Positions 19,319-29,034 of a DNA stretch of 31,442 bases are shown one piece after another. Origin of the DNA: Symsagittifera roscoffensis (taxonomy: Eukaryota > Xenacoelomorpha > Acoela > Convolutidae); the NCBI RefSeq assembly GCF_963678635.1, contig NW_026970907.1, positions 1 through 31,442 on the forward strand, in the 5' to 3' direction. The notes beneath the pieces are model-generated. The model did not search any database, was not told where the DNA came from, and saw only the letters and a list, made by a program, of their open reading frames with translations. Position 1 is the stretch's first letter. Each line of letters opens with the position of its first letter. The translations under genes and the position numbers were made by a program.

Positions 19319-19328
19319 TGTTTTTTAG
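19319..19328 (+). promoter_or_regulatory. Possible splice acceptor before ORF2
   Basis: TTTTTTAG ends at 19328, 92 nt before the ORF2 ATG. A pyrimidine run with AG fits a 3' splice site, and downstream ORFs of retroelements are often expressed from spliced RNA. It is short and unproven. Confidence 0.3.
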
Positions 19329-19420
19329 ATCTTGATTGATCAAAAATTGTTTATCGAATCCATTGAATCGAAACGAGACAGGAAGACACTACACGACAGC
19401 AAGAATCAACACGATAAGGA

Positions 19421-21346
19421 ATGGGTGACACGAACGAACTCATGGAATTCCTCTCAGCGAGTCTAGGAGCGACTCTAGACGAGATCTATCAGCGGCTGTT
19501 CGATTGTGATTTCACACGAGAAGACACGGGGCTGGCGATGTTTGTGGTCGCGCTCCTCAATGCATTAGGACGAGAGGGTCGAGGGAATCGCCCTACGGAA
19601 GTCGTGTTGATGTTGGCCTTCGGTGAGTCCGGGACCGCCAAGAGAGGCCGAAATCGACTGATGAAATGGAGGCGTGGAGAAATGTCTGGCCACGACCTGG
19701 CTCTTGAGCCAGGACTAGGTGAACAGAGGGACCACCGGCTAGGTGAGATGCCCTCACCAGTCCAACCGGCGCAGCCACTCATCGGAGCGAAGAGACAGCG
19801 TGATGGGCCAGGCCCGTCACATTCGGTCGACTCTCCTACAGCTGCTCCTCCTTCGAAGAAAGTGAGGTTGAGTGAAATAGAGATCCAGACGTCGGAGACG
19901 ATCGAGACGCTGGAGAAGAAGGAGAAAGATCAGAGCGAGCTGTGTGCCAAACTCCAGGAGTATAGGGCAATAGCTCGAGAAAGAGACGAATGGAAGAAGA
20001 AATACGAAGATCTGCAGGTGGCTTATAAGGAGGATGAAATAAAGCACCTGAAGGAGCTGTATATGGCGAAGGTGAGCCAAGTGTCACCGGAAGTTCTGGC
20101 GAGCATGAAATCCTCGGAGGGATCCAACGACACATGCCCCGGGACAACAGCCCAGGAGCTGTGTGTATCGAGAGGGCCCGAGGTTCTGGATTTACGTGCA
20201 TCGAGAGAGCCCGAGGCTCCTCAGCAGACACCACTGTCTGCTTCTAGTCAAAGGTTCACGATACCAGACCCTTCTGACACTTACCTCGCTCCTCAGTTCC
20301 AAGAATCGTTCAACCAAGTGGCCAGAGCAACAATGGATGAGATCAACCGAACCACTAGACGGACATTGGGTAGGATCGTTCCTTGCCAGCGTCGTGATCA
20401 GTCATCTAATAGCTCGGAGCGAGCATCACACACGATAGTGCCCTCGGGAACTGCGCATGGCAGAACCTATCAAAAGTCCCGCGTGGTAGATATTAGGAAG
20501 AATCTGATGACACGGCACCAGTTCACGCAAGTAGCTGCGGAGCATCCTCGAGCCTGCCTGAATGACATGAGCTGGAGCCCCGCTACGAGCGACCAGGTAA
20601 TTCCCCCAGGGAGTCGCCACTTGATCAAAGGAGACAGTTTGGTGAGGGATCTGAATGAGATCTTCGTCTATGGTCAGACTACCACCCTGTCCTTTGGAGG
20701 AGCCTCAGTGGCTCAAGTCATCAAGATGATGGAATTCCAGAGCGAGGATCACCTGGATACGCTGGTGATAATGCTGGTAAGCAACGACGTCTCGAGAGCC
20801 CCAGTGACTCCGGAGAGCAAGTGGGAGCCTCTGCTGGTATGCCTCCTGAATGAACTGAAAGAGAAGTATAGGCCCAGGTTTGTGGTGCTGTGCACGATAC
20901 CACAAAACCCGCTGGTGGGCACCACAGTGGCAGATTTCATGAATGGCAACGTGACACGGTGGAACGAAATGATCCGTAATCTGGTGAGAAACAACCCTGG
21001 CGAGTTGCGACTTCTGGATCTTGAAAACACGCTGCGCATGATTGATCATATCGCGCTTACCAGAGATGGAATACATTTCAACACCCAACGAGGGAGACAC
21101 TGGATGAATGATGCATTTCAGACGCAGTTGAGGGAAATGGAGCAGGAGTCGAGGGCGACCAGTTCTCTGGCTCGGACCAGCTCGACGACCGGAGGAAGCA
21201 GAAGAAGGGCAAGCGTGCCCGAATCCCTCGTCAACCGCTTAGGGCCCTTAGCAATGGAGACGGCTGTAGCCGCACCCACCGCTCCGAGCTCAAACGTGAG
21301 AGAGAGGCTAGGGACTGCTCCTCCTCCCAGAACACAACCGCTCTAA
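19421..21346 (+). CDS. ORF2a: coiled coil plus SGNH hydrolase (641 aa)
   Basis: The ATG at 19421 is the first in a long open frame and sits in a reasonable context (G at +4). Residues 1-95 are a helical unrecognised region; about 145-210 form a charged coiled coil (ETLEKKEKDQSELCAKLQEY). Residues about 385-570 carry an SGNH hydrolase with all blocks: KGDSLVRDL (Ser406), SFGGAS (Gly near 427), LVSNDVS (Asn455) and TRDGIHFN (Asp549, His552). The fold is that of small esterases and lipases; SGNH esterases also occur in some non-LTR retrotransposon ORF1 proteins. The substrate here is unknown. The C-terminus is Ser/Arg/Pro-rich and ends at TAA 21344-21346, with the same frame open again immediately afterwards for 1311 codons. 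Confidence 0.88.
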   Translation: MGDTNELMEFLSASLGATLDEIYQRLFDCDFTREDTGLAMFVVALLNALGREGRGNRPTEVVLMLAFGESGTAKRGRNRLMKWRRGEMSGHDLALEPGLGEQRDHRLGEMPSPVQPAQPLIGAKRQRDGPGPSHSVDSPTAAPPSKKVRLSEIEIQTSETIETLEKKEKDQSELCAKLQEYRAIARERDEWKKKYEDLQVAYKEDEIKHLKELYMAKVSQVSPEVLASMKSSEGSNDTCPGTTAQELCVSRGPEVLDLRASREPEAPQQTPLSASSQRFTIPDPSDTYLAPQFQESFNQVARATMDEINRTTRRTLGRIVPCQRRDQSSNSSERASHTIVPSGTAHGRTYQKSRVVDIRKNLMTRHQFTQVAAEHPRACLNDMSWSPATSDQVIPPGSRHLIKGDSLVRDLNEIFVYGQTTTLSFGGASVAQVIKMMEFQSEDHLDTLVIMLVSNDVSRAPVTPESKWEPLLVCLLNELKEKYRPRFVVLCTIPQNPLVGTTVADFMNGNVTRWNEMIRNLVRNNPGELRLLDLENTLRMIDHIALTRDGIHFNTQRGRHWMNDAFQTQLREMEQESRATSSLARTSSTTGGSRRRASVPESLVNRLGPLAMETAVAAPTAPSSNVRERLGTAPPPRTQPL

Positions 21347-21364
21347 AGCCGACTCGGCAGATCA

Positions 21365-24300
21365 GTGGTTCAGAACAGAAACAACTCCCAGACCGTGTCT
21401 AGGAGGAACGATCCGCCCGCCACGGCAAACCCTGCTTCAGCAGCAGGACCATCTACGAGCGCCGTGCCTGCGGAGGGAGTTGAACCAGGCAGCCTGCTGC
21501 TTTGGAACCGCTCAGACCCGAGTCATTGGGGACAGTACAAGACGGACATGTCCACGAAATTGAACATGAATACCCTGACTTGTCGCGAGGACGCGATGAG
21601 AATGATTGGCGGAGAAAGTCCCACAGTGTCGCGATTATATCGGATACCGGGCGTGGATTGGCTGCTAGCAGAGCAGGAACAGTTCAGCTCTACGACTACG
21701 CTCCGGCATGCAGTCTTGAATGGGTTGCCTCAGGACAATACCTTTGGACCCTTGAACACGCGGTCCCTTACGGACGTCCGACAGAGAGCCCGGGAATTGA
21801 CGCCACCTGCTCGAAAGGGCAAGTTTCAGGCAGAGAACAAGCCCAATAACAAGCATCATAAGATGTACAGGCAGTTTTCTAAACCACCCGGTCAGACGCC
21901 TGGCGAGTATTCAAGGGACTACCCCCGAACGACCACGGTAGATGGAGATGACAAGAGATATGGGAAACTGAAGGCCCCAATAGGCGACTGCCTATTTGCA
22001 GCTTATGATCCTTTGGATATGAAAGCGGCCAAGTATCTGATTGTGGCCAGTTCCGATTATCTCTATACGCCCCGTTCTCTCTTTTGGCTCGACGTGATTT
22101 TCTTGACGGCACCTAAATTGGACTGGGGACAGGCAATAGGCATGATGATAAGTGTACGAAGGGTGGTCAGCATGGAGCCCCAGGTGATAGTGGTTGCAGG
22201 CTCAAATGATCATCTGCAAAGCAGGGGCTTTTTGTCACGTCTGACGGATGGGTCGATCCCGAGCAACGAGGTCATAGGGGAGGCGATAATGACATTGCTC
22301 TCGGCGATGGCTGAGGTAGAAGCAGCAGCAAAACAACGTTTCACCCATAATGTGGTGAATGTGGTCTTTGTGTTGTCACCAGGGTACGCTGCATTGCCAG
22401 AACCCCTTCAGTTTGTGTACACAATGGTCACAACGATAGCAGAGGGGAGGTTCAACGTGATAATTCCTGCCCCGAACAGAGTAGTAGACCCAGACAATTA
22501 CTACCCGTCCCGATTTGAGCTTCCCGCCGTTTGGGCTGACCTTTCCAATGCCATACTGGGGCTCAGAGATTGTAGCACAACTCGGTTGGTGCTAGATGAG
22601 GTTCTGGGGTTGGAGCTGTCCAACTTTGCCAGATTGCTGAAGTTAAGACCAAGGGTAGATGACGATCATCTGTTAGTACAACAGGTGGCTGATGATCTCT
22701 GGTTCAGACAGATGGATCATGCCGAGAGTGAGCAGGGCAGGACAGTCAGGAAGAACATGACATCAGCCGAAGAAGATCTCATGGCAATGGCTTTGCGCTC
22801 GAAGCCGCACAACAGCATATGGTTGTACTTGTCACCAAGGCTGTGCACCTTGGGTGAGGACGCGTTCGAGCATGCGCCGGCAGTAATAAAAGAGATACAC
22901 GTGTATCTGAAAAACTTGTTTGATGCCCGGGAGTTAGCTTGGGGCATGATGTTGAAGTTGATGCAGGACGTAAACACGATGTCACTGGACAAGTTCCAAG
23001 CTGACGTGCTAGCCACGAGGGCACAGTACGAACGATCGGATGCTATCTTGGGTGGAATGGGAGTGGGATGGACGCCATCCTTCCTGTCGACGTGCTATCC
23101 TAGGGCATCCCGGAACTTGATCGCGAGTTTTGTCAGAGACATCAGGAAGTTATCGATTGGCCTGGTATTAGCCTTATACGTGACATTTGGCCACGAAAAT
23201 TTCGTGAAGGGGCCGGCGAATCTCTTCACCCAAGCGTTGGCAGATTTGAGATTGGATGGACTCCTGACCCTGATTGCCATGACCTACGGTCGACTGGGTG
23301 ATTTGCTTGTGCTGTTACGTTACCCTGAACAACTACAGGGACCCAGTCGTCAGTTCAATGCACAGTTGGAAACCGCCTCGCTCAAGAAGATGAAAAACTG
23401 GAGGACTCTCCTGCTCCAATATCTCTTACAACAAAACAGAAGCGTCACGGGAGAAGATAAGGTGGCGACGGATGCGAGTGAGTGCAAGCAGTATTTTGGC
23501 ATGCCCTTGCTGACAGATTTGGCAGTCAAGATGCGGATCGATCCGTTGGCTCTGATTCACGGACTGCGGGAATTCGTCACGGTGGTGTATGGACCGGTGA
23601 TGTCTTTCGTGTTCCCGGACGTGCAAGTCAAGGCATACAGGAATTCGGTGTTGTACGTCAACCTGGTCTCAGTCGTGGACTGTTCCGTGCTGAACTGGGT
23701 AGAGCAGAGGGAGTTGAGAGGGCTGGCCAGTGACGATAGGCTGTTCGGAAGAATAGCGGAGCCAGGTTGGATGTTGATGGATTTCAACAACCACTTCAAG
23801 TGCCGAATGGGCCGTGAGGAACTTTCTCACATCCAGTTTAACCCGAAGCTTTGGAACTTAAGACCAGTAGTGAAGGATACAGAAGCGGCTATGGGAGTGC
23901 CACTCTTACCAGAGGCCTATGCACACGCTAAAGAGAACCAGCAAGCGTGGCTTTCTGGGTCCAGGCCGCTGCCGGACCAATGCCCTCGATATCCTCCGAT
24001 AAGGAGGATGTTGTTGGGAGTCACATCTCCCATCATTGCCCCTCCCATCGGAGCAGCTCGTGATGCAGAGAAGAGAATGTTGAAGTGGAGTGAGGGGATG
24101 GAGCCGCGCTTCATCGGCTGGAATGTTGCAGCCGCGCACACTTTTGACTTCTCATTTCCTGATGCTTGGAGTAGGAAAAAGATCAAGGCACTACCTTCCA
24201 GGAGACTAGAGGTCTCGGCCGAAATGTGGAACGAAGTGTATTCTCCCACAGATGATTTGCCAAGACTGAAGTGGTCGGGAGAAGTGAAATTAGTGATGCT

Positions 24301-25300
24301 GGAAGTGGCAAAGGAGAGCAGAGGAGGCTCATATATAACAATAGAGGATCTGGCACCACATGGCGAGGAGTCCGTAGAATTCCTGGTGAATGATGAGTTG
24401 TTTTATCACGCAGGAGACATGACCGTACCGGCTCGGCCGGACTCGGGCACGGACTCACGACAAGGATCTTCAGGACCCAGGCCGAAACCTGATGCAGGTG
24501 ATGATGAATTGATGGATCAGGACGATGACGATAACGATACCGAGGGAAAGACGGGAAAACCGGGTGAGACAGATCTGGGAGCGTTAGAGAGAGACTTGCT
24601 AGAATACCGGTTTAGTGAAGACGACGATGGGGAAGTCGATGGGAGTCTATTGCTAATGATGCCATCGTCTTTCATGTCCCCTACAAAGGAGACGTCGGCC
24701 GACTTATCCCCGATAGACCCAATAAGCCAGGCGAGAGAATGCCGAAGCAGGGATCCGCAGAGATTGCTCCATGAGTCACCAAGGAGGAGAAAAATTGAAG
24801 AATCAATGAGGGTATCCTTACTGAGCACGCTGCCGGAAGAGGAATGGGAGAGATATCAAAGTGAGTTAGAAGGCAAGACAGGGGCAACCTGGAGCCGAGT
24901 GAGTTTCATGGAAAGATCATGGGACGTGATAAGGCGATATGGGACGCAGTCCATAATGAAGGTGGGATTGAACCAACCCATCATGCGTGAGGTCCTGGAG
25001 AAAATAGTGAACTCCATGGAGTCGGATGTTCTGACCGAGTCAGTAAGAGAAGACAGTGCCGATGATCAGCAGGTTGCAAAGAAATTACCTGTCAGACGAG
25101 CCAGGAAGGGGCTGAAGCGACTAAAAGGGAAAACAGTAAGTCGAGCCATGAACCCGAGAGTGGTGAAGTCGAGAGCCAACGCAGTGGTGACCTCTTTAAC
25201 GAGCGCAGGTCGTTCAGGCGAGAGCGGACAAGGAGATGGTGCAACACTGACAGGGGGAGAAAAAGAGAATCTGATACCCCCTATGCTCTTGCAGGTCTGA
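21365..25300 (+). CDS. ORF2b: large accessory protein with degenerate SGNH-like region (1311 aa)
   Basis: The frame is the same as ORF2a and follows its TAA after 18 nt. There is no ATG until 21548, so it is best read as the continuation of ORF2a past a stop. Residues 1-60 are a Pro/Ser/Ala-rich linker. About 225-400 resemble a second SGNH fold: strand KYLIVASSDYL, then QVIVVAGSNDHLQSRG (block III-like, Asn281), strand NVVFVLSPGYA, and DPDNYYPSRFELPAVW where DxxH would be. The Ser and His positions do not hold the catalytic residues, so it is probably inactive. About 400-1010 is a large, mostly helical region without recognised domains. About 1040-1090 is acidic (DDELMDQDDDDNDTEG); the C-terminus is basic (VRRARKGLKRLKGK). 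No membrane anchor or signal peptide is evident. Confidence 0.8.
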   Translation: MVQNRNNSQTVSRRNDPPATANPASAAGPSTSAVPAEGVEPGSLLLWNRSDPSHWGQYKTDMSTKLNMNTLTCREDAMRMIGGESPTVSRLYRIPGVDWLLAEQEQFSSTTTLRHAVLNGLPQDNTFGPLNTRSLTDVRQRARELTPPARKGKFQAENKPNNKHHKMYRQFSKPPGQTPGEYSRDYPRTTTVDGDDKRYGKLKAPIGDCLFAAYDPLDMKAAKYLIVASSDYLYTPRSLFWLDVIFLTAPKLDWGQAIGMMISVRRVVSMEPQVIVVAGSNDHLQSRGFLSRLTDGSIPSNEVIGEAIMTLLSAMAEVEAAAKQRFTHNVVNVVFVLSPGYAALPEPLQFVYTMVTTIAEGRFNVIIPAPNRVVDPDNYYPSRFELPAVWADLSNAILGLRDCSTTRLVLDEVLGLELSNFARLLKLRPRVDDDHLLVQQVADDLWFRQMDHAESEQGRTVRKNMTSAEEDLMAMALRSKPHNSIWLYLSPRLCTLGEDAFEHAPAVIKEIHVYLKNLFDARELAWGMMLKLMQDVNTMSLDKFQADVLATRAQYERSDAILGGMGVGWTPSFLSTCYPRASRNLIASFVRDIRKLSIGLVLALYVTFGHENFVKGPANLFTQALADLRLDGLLTLIAMTYGRLGDLLVLLRYPEQLQGPSRQFNAQLETASLKKMKNWRTLLLQYLLQQNRSVTGEDKVATDASECKQYFGMPLLTDLAVKMRIDPLALIHGLREFVTVVYGPVMSFVFPDVQVKAYRNSVLYVNLVSVVDCSVLNWVEQRELRGLASDDRLFGRIAEPGWMLMDFNNHFKCRMGREELSHIQFNPKLWNLRPVVKDTEAAMGVPLLPEAYAHAKENQQAWLSGSRPLPDQCPRYPPIRRMLLGVTSPIIAPPIGAARDAEKRMLKWSEGMEPRFIGWNVAAAHTFDFSFPDAWSRKKIKALPSRRLEVSAEMWNEVYSPTDDLPRLKWSGEVKLVMLEVAKESRGGSYITIEDLAPHGEESVEFLVNDELFYHAGDMTVPARPDSGTDSRQGSSGPRPKPDAGDDELMDQDDDDNDTEGKTGKPGETDLGALERDLLEYRFSEDDDGEVDGSLLLMMPSSFMSPTKETSADLSPIDPISQARECRSRDPQRLLHESPRRRKIEESMRVSLLSTLPEEEWERYQSELEGKTGATWSRVSFMERSWDVIRRYGTQSIMKVGLNQPIMREVLEKIVNSMESDVLTESVREDSADDQQVAKKLPVRRARKGLKRLKGKTVSRAMNPRVVKSRANAVVTSLTSAGRSGESGQGDGATLTGGEKENLIPPMLLQV

Positions 25301-25359
25301 CCACGACTGCCGTAAGATAAAAGAAAACAGCACGAACCCTGGCAGACACTAAATTAGAG

Positions 25360-25824
25360 ATGGAGATCATCAGTCAATGTGGATCTGGAGGACTTGAAGA
25401 TTACAGGCCCTCGCGGACCAACATAGCCAAGTTGAAGCTGGAAGGACAACTCGACGTGGTCGAGTACAGTCGAGTCACTGTGCCGGAATCAGTCCACATG
25501 GGAGATCCAGCAGGAGGGTATGTGGAGATGTTGAAAGCGAGAAACTCCGCGAGAGGGCACCTGATGGCTTGGAGCGAGAAGCGAGCCATGCAGGAATATC
25601 TGAAAGAGCTCACGGAGAATTCAAACTTAAATCGAAAAGAAAACGGCACGGTAATGTCTTCTGAAGCGAACGAAATCGGATTGGAAAAATTACTAGAAAT
25701 CTCCTGGAGGGCGGCCCTCCAGAGAAACTTCGACGAGGCGATTCATGCACCTGCAACGGTGGCAGCATACCTGGCTCATCCTTGCATGAGAACTGATCTG
25801 CAAGTACGTTGGCGTGGTGCTTGA
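25360..25824 (+). CDS. ORF3 N-terminal part (154 aa), unrecognised
   Basis: It starts at an ATG 57 nt after the ORF2 stop. The product has an N-terminal segment with PSRTNIAKLKLEGQLDVVEY and a helical C-terminal half (LEKLLEISWRAALQRNFDEA). No family is recognised. Its last bases overlap the next frame at 25809-25824 in the -1 phase, without an obvious slippery heptamer. A one-base indel in an originally longer ORF3 is therefore the simplest explanation. Confidence 0.65.
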   Translation: MEIISQCGSGGLEDYRPSRTNIAKLKLEGQLDVVEYSRVTVPESVHMGDPAGGYVEMLKARNSARGHLMAWSEKRAMQEYLKELTENSNLNRKENGTVMSSEANEIGLEKLLEISWRAALQRNFDEAIHAPATVAAYLAHPCMRTDLQVRWRGA

Positions 25825-27761
25825 TGGGCATCAAGAGGGCGGAGTATGAAGCCAGTAATGATTCGAAATCAAGGGAACAGGAGCTGGAGTTGTTGGAAGC
25901 TCTGCGAGCGTTGATTTCAAAAGACGATTCTGCGATAGCATGGGCTAAGCGTAAGGTTGCCCTTTGCTTTGTCAGGTTCGTGGTGGATCGTATCCCCACT
26001 CCTGTTTTGGGAGAATGTATAAAGATCATTCGGCAAAAGGGAATTGATTGCGAAAGGAACTTCCTTAGGGCACTCCTGGAACTTTATCAGGACATGCCGT
26101 TAAATGTGCCAAGCAAGGAGTCGAATGACATGGAGAGCTATCGCAAGTTGGAAGAGGTGAGAAGATAATCCAACAAAGAATTGAAAGTGAGCCGGGAGTT
26201 GATTGAAGCAGTCAAAGGACAAAAAGAGTTTGCAACACTGGGGAAACTGAAGTCGTTCCAATATGTGTCTGGCATACCGGGGATGGCGTATAATCCCTTC
26301 GTGAATGAAGAAGCCAGGGAAGCGTACTTCGACTATGAGCAAGTCATAGTACTCAATTTCTGGGTTGAACGTATTAAAGAAACTGGGATGCTGATGGTGG
26401 AACAACCCAAGCTGGGAATTATCTTGGAGGAACGAGTGGTGGAACCCTCGGTTCCCGAGCTAAAGGGGCAAGTGAGTTTTGATTGTGGTTCTTGGGACGG
26501 TCCCTTGAAAACCAGTCTAGTGACGATGTGGGAACTCATGAAGCCTTCTTGGTGCCTTCATCCTAACGCCGGTTTAATCTGGGACATGACGGCGGATATC
26601 ACGTTAGACCTAGATGATGACGCGAGTTTGCATGATCTGGCCATGATACATCATCTGCTGGCCATGAGGTTGACGAAGCGGAAGAGCAACCCATCCACGG
26701 AGCTGTCCGAGGAAGGTCCATCGAGCAATTGGTTGAAGCAAGGCACATGCTTGGCTCAACACAGTGGGATGGAAGGACATGTTTGTAACCTGGGACACTG
26801 CCTGGTTACGCTGAGCGAGCAGCATCGGCAACTGGCACGATTGTACGGAAGATTGAGCATGTCGGATAAGAGTGGTATGGAGTTGGTCGCGGACTGTCAT
26901 GGGGTGACGGATGTAAATTTGATCACAGCCTTGGGATTTTGTAGCATGACGAGTTGGATAGAATCGCTTGAGCGCCTGGAGCGTGCCCATGAGCTAGTGA
27001 CGTCCCTCAGCGTGGAAGTATTCCCTGGAGCATTGCAGACGGAGCAGAAGATCGGAGGCTGGAGAGAAGCTCTGGAGAACGAGATGAATCTGAAAGATAG
27101 TGAGGCCTATCATAAACCGACTGGCTCAAAATATCTGGTGGGTTCAAGCTCCGCACCATATTGCAGTAGTAGATATCCTACACACATGGTGGTGATGGAT
27201 GCGAGGACACAGCAGGTGTTGATTGACCAATTTTTCTCTGTGCCAAAATGCGTGAGGTTGGCCAGAATGTCGGAGAGGTCATATGATTTGTTGGCAAAGA
27301 TCTTTCGGGCAGTCCCGAAGAGATCTGAAGGCGAGTTGCAAGACGTAGTGGGTGAAGAGTTTCTAAGATTAAACGAAGGCAATGTGAGTGAGTTCCAGAA
27401 GCAGAAAGCGAGTGGAGCGTTGCCCACTGAATTCCCCACCATAGAAGAGAAAGATGACTTACACAGAATTCTGATGGAGGTGGAACCGTTGCTGGGAGCC
27501 TCAGGGTATCGGACTCGAAGGAACATAGTGAGAACCCATGGGGAGTATCCTTGCCACTGCTTGGCGCAGACGTTGTGGTACCCAAAACGCGGGAATCTGA
27601 TGCTAGTATGGGACGTGGAGGAGTTATACTCTACGGGGTTGCCTGATCAGAATCAACAAGTGTCAATCGTGGTGGTTAGTGCCATGCTGGCAGTGAGGTG
27701 GCTGGAGGCTAACGCGGACACAAGTGAACAGGAGACGCCGTGCCGACTCCTGAGCAGCTGA
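25809..27761 (+). CDS. ORF3 middle part with one in-frame stop, unrecognised
   Basis: One frame runs from 25797 to 27761 with a single TAA at 26166-26168; composition is the same on both sides. The first 119 codons are helical (LELLEALRALISKDDSAIAWAKRKV). The following 526 codons contain Cys/His-rich parts (CLAQHSGMEGHVCNLGHCL near 26750-26805 and GEYPCHCLAQTLW near 27541-27580) and several conserved-looking Trp and Gly residues, but no known catalytic motif. The Cys/His clusters could bind metal; this is a guess. No transmembrane segment or signal peptide suggests an envelope protein. Neither start shown by the frame is an ATG, consistent with a continuation of the upstream frame. Confidence 0.65.
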
Positions 27762-28291
27762 GCAACGTGAAGATGAGTTGTGAATTGGATCTTTTCGGAA
27801 CCACCTGCAAAGTTCTGAGAATACCTAAAGCCATTGAAAGAATATGGTCAAGGCAAAGATTGATGCCTTGGTTCCGTGCAGTGATGACATCATGGATGTA
27901 TGAACGCGCGAAGCGTCACATGTCGAGGAACACGGAAGCCTATGAATCTTTCCAGCTAGATATAGGACAAGGAGCCTATAAGAGAGCATTCCTGACGCAC
28001 AGAAACGCGGTCACCACGGCGGTGAAGCGGGTAGCTGGAGCGCCTTGTGTAACTGAAGATGAGAAGAAAGAGGTCTTAAGAGCTGACCTAGAACGAAACG
28101 TGAGCCTATGTCTTCACAACAGCTTTTGCAGGAACCGGGAGCAAAAGGTTAATGTTGACTTGCTACCTTGTTGTAAAACGAGGCTGTTGGAACAGGAGAG
28201 TTGGGGCACGGCCCGCAACTCCATGGACATGCTGGAGAAAATATTGGAAGACAGCGAAGCTGAAGATCAAGATGGAGAAGTGATGGAATGA
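27740..28291 (+). CDS. ORF3 C-terminal part (183 aa), unrecognised
   Basis: It overlaps the previous frame at 27740-27761 in the -1 phase; the first codon is GTG and the first ATG is about 30 nt inside. The product is basic and helical, with several Cys residues near the end (CLHNSFCRN and LLPCCKTRLLEQ) and an acidic tail (EDSEAEDQDGEVME). It is most simply the end of ORF3 separated by an indel. An independent small gene is less likely because a good start is missing. Confidence 0.6.
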   Translation: MPTPEQLSNVKMSCELDLFGTTCKVLRIPKAIERIWSRQRLMPWFRAVMTSWMYERAKRHMSRNTEAYESFQLDIGQGAYKRAFLTHRNAVTTAVKRVAGAPCVTEDEKKEVLRADLERNVSLCLHNSFCRNREQKVNVDLLPCCKTRLLEQESWGTARNSMDMLEKILEDSEAEDQDGEVME

Positions 28292-29034
28292 AGATGAACA
28301 AAGAAGAGAAGAGAAGGGGAAAAAACTTGATTGTCTTTGTATGCTAAAACTTGAACCAATCAACCAAGTTTTGATTATTGAACTTGTTAAACTTTTTGTT
28401 TTGATTTAGTTTGGTCAAACCAAACTTTGAAAATTGTTACAATTGTTAAATTGTTGAAAAAGATTTTATAGTTATGACTATTTATGTATGTATATATAGA
28501 ACATAGGTGAGTATATTTACCTATTTAAACACGATTGAAGTTTTTAACCTGTGTAAGACACAATTTCACTGTGTGGCGACATGGTCAGATTGAGTAAACT
28601 CGCTCGAGAAGGGTGGGTAACTCAATAACTTTCCTAGCCACAGAGTTTCCTAGTTTTAATATTGAAAGGACCGCATAAATAACTGATTATACTTGGTGAG
28701 TAATGTTAAGTTAATTTTAACGGGTGCGTGGCCGTGCCACGTCCCACTTTTTAATCACAAAGAGCGAAAAGAAATTTTATGGCAAGACGACGTAATTAGT
28801 CAGAAAAGAAATTTTATCTAGGACACTCCTCATGGTGCAAATTTTGTGAAAATGTTGAAAGGCAGTGAGATGTAGTACGATGCCATTTGTGAACACGTAG
28901 TGAGTTGAGGTGGAGTAGATAAATTTCATTTTATGCGATTTGTAAGATTGATTACAGAAAACTGGAACACTACTTGACGATAACCCGGTGTTATGCGATC
29001 AATAGGGACATTGATGGGGACTGTCCGGGGAGTA
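28292..29034 (+). other. 3' untranslated region before 3' LTR
   Basis: About 740 nt without a gene, AT-rich in its first half. It contains a 26-nt purine run (28300-28325), a perfect hairpin AGTTTGGT-CAA-ACCAAACT (28408-28426) and a direct repeat GAAAAGAAATTTTAT (around 28767 and 28803). The 22 nt before the 3' LTR (GATGGGGACTGTCCGGGGAG region) are G-rich but not an uninterrupted purine tract. Confidence 0.6.
28300..28325 (+). other. Polypurine tract candidate
   Basis: An uninterrupted run of 26 purines, mixed A and G with a GGGG near the end, directly follows ORF3. In LTR retrotransposons such a tract primes plus-strand DNA and borders the 3' LTR. Here the recognised 3' repeat starts about 710 bp further on. 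It is either an upstream extra tract or evidence that the LTR is longer than the part shared with the 5' end. Confidence 0.45.

Larger units (their letters stand above)
18946..19420 (+). other. Intergenic region between Pol-macro and ORF2
   Basis: About 475 nt without a gene. It holds a TG-rich tract (about 19040-19130), two perfect hairpins (19136-19155 and 19198-19216) and a possible splice acceptor TTTTTTAG ending at 19328. The arrangement suggests a control region for a spliced or otherwise separate downstream message. Confidence 0.6.

Noticed and set aside
25797-25824. Programmed -1 frameshift site inside ORF3
   Set aside because: The overlap has no X XXY YYZ slippery heptamer, so a simple indel is more likely.
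19421-28291. ORF2 or ORF3 as an envelope gene
   Set aside because: No signal peptide, no furin-like site with a fusion segment and no C-terminal membrane anchor were visible, so I do not call this an endogenous retrovirus with env.
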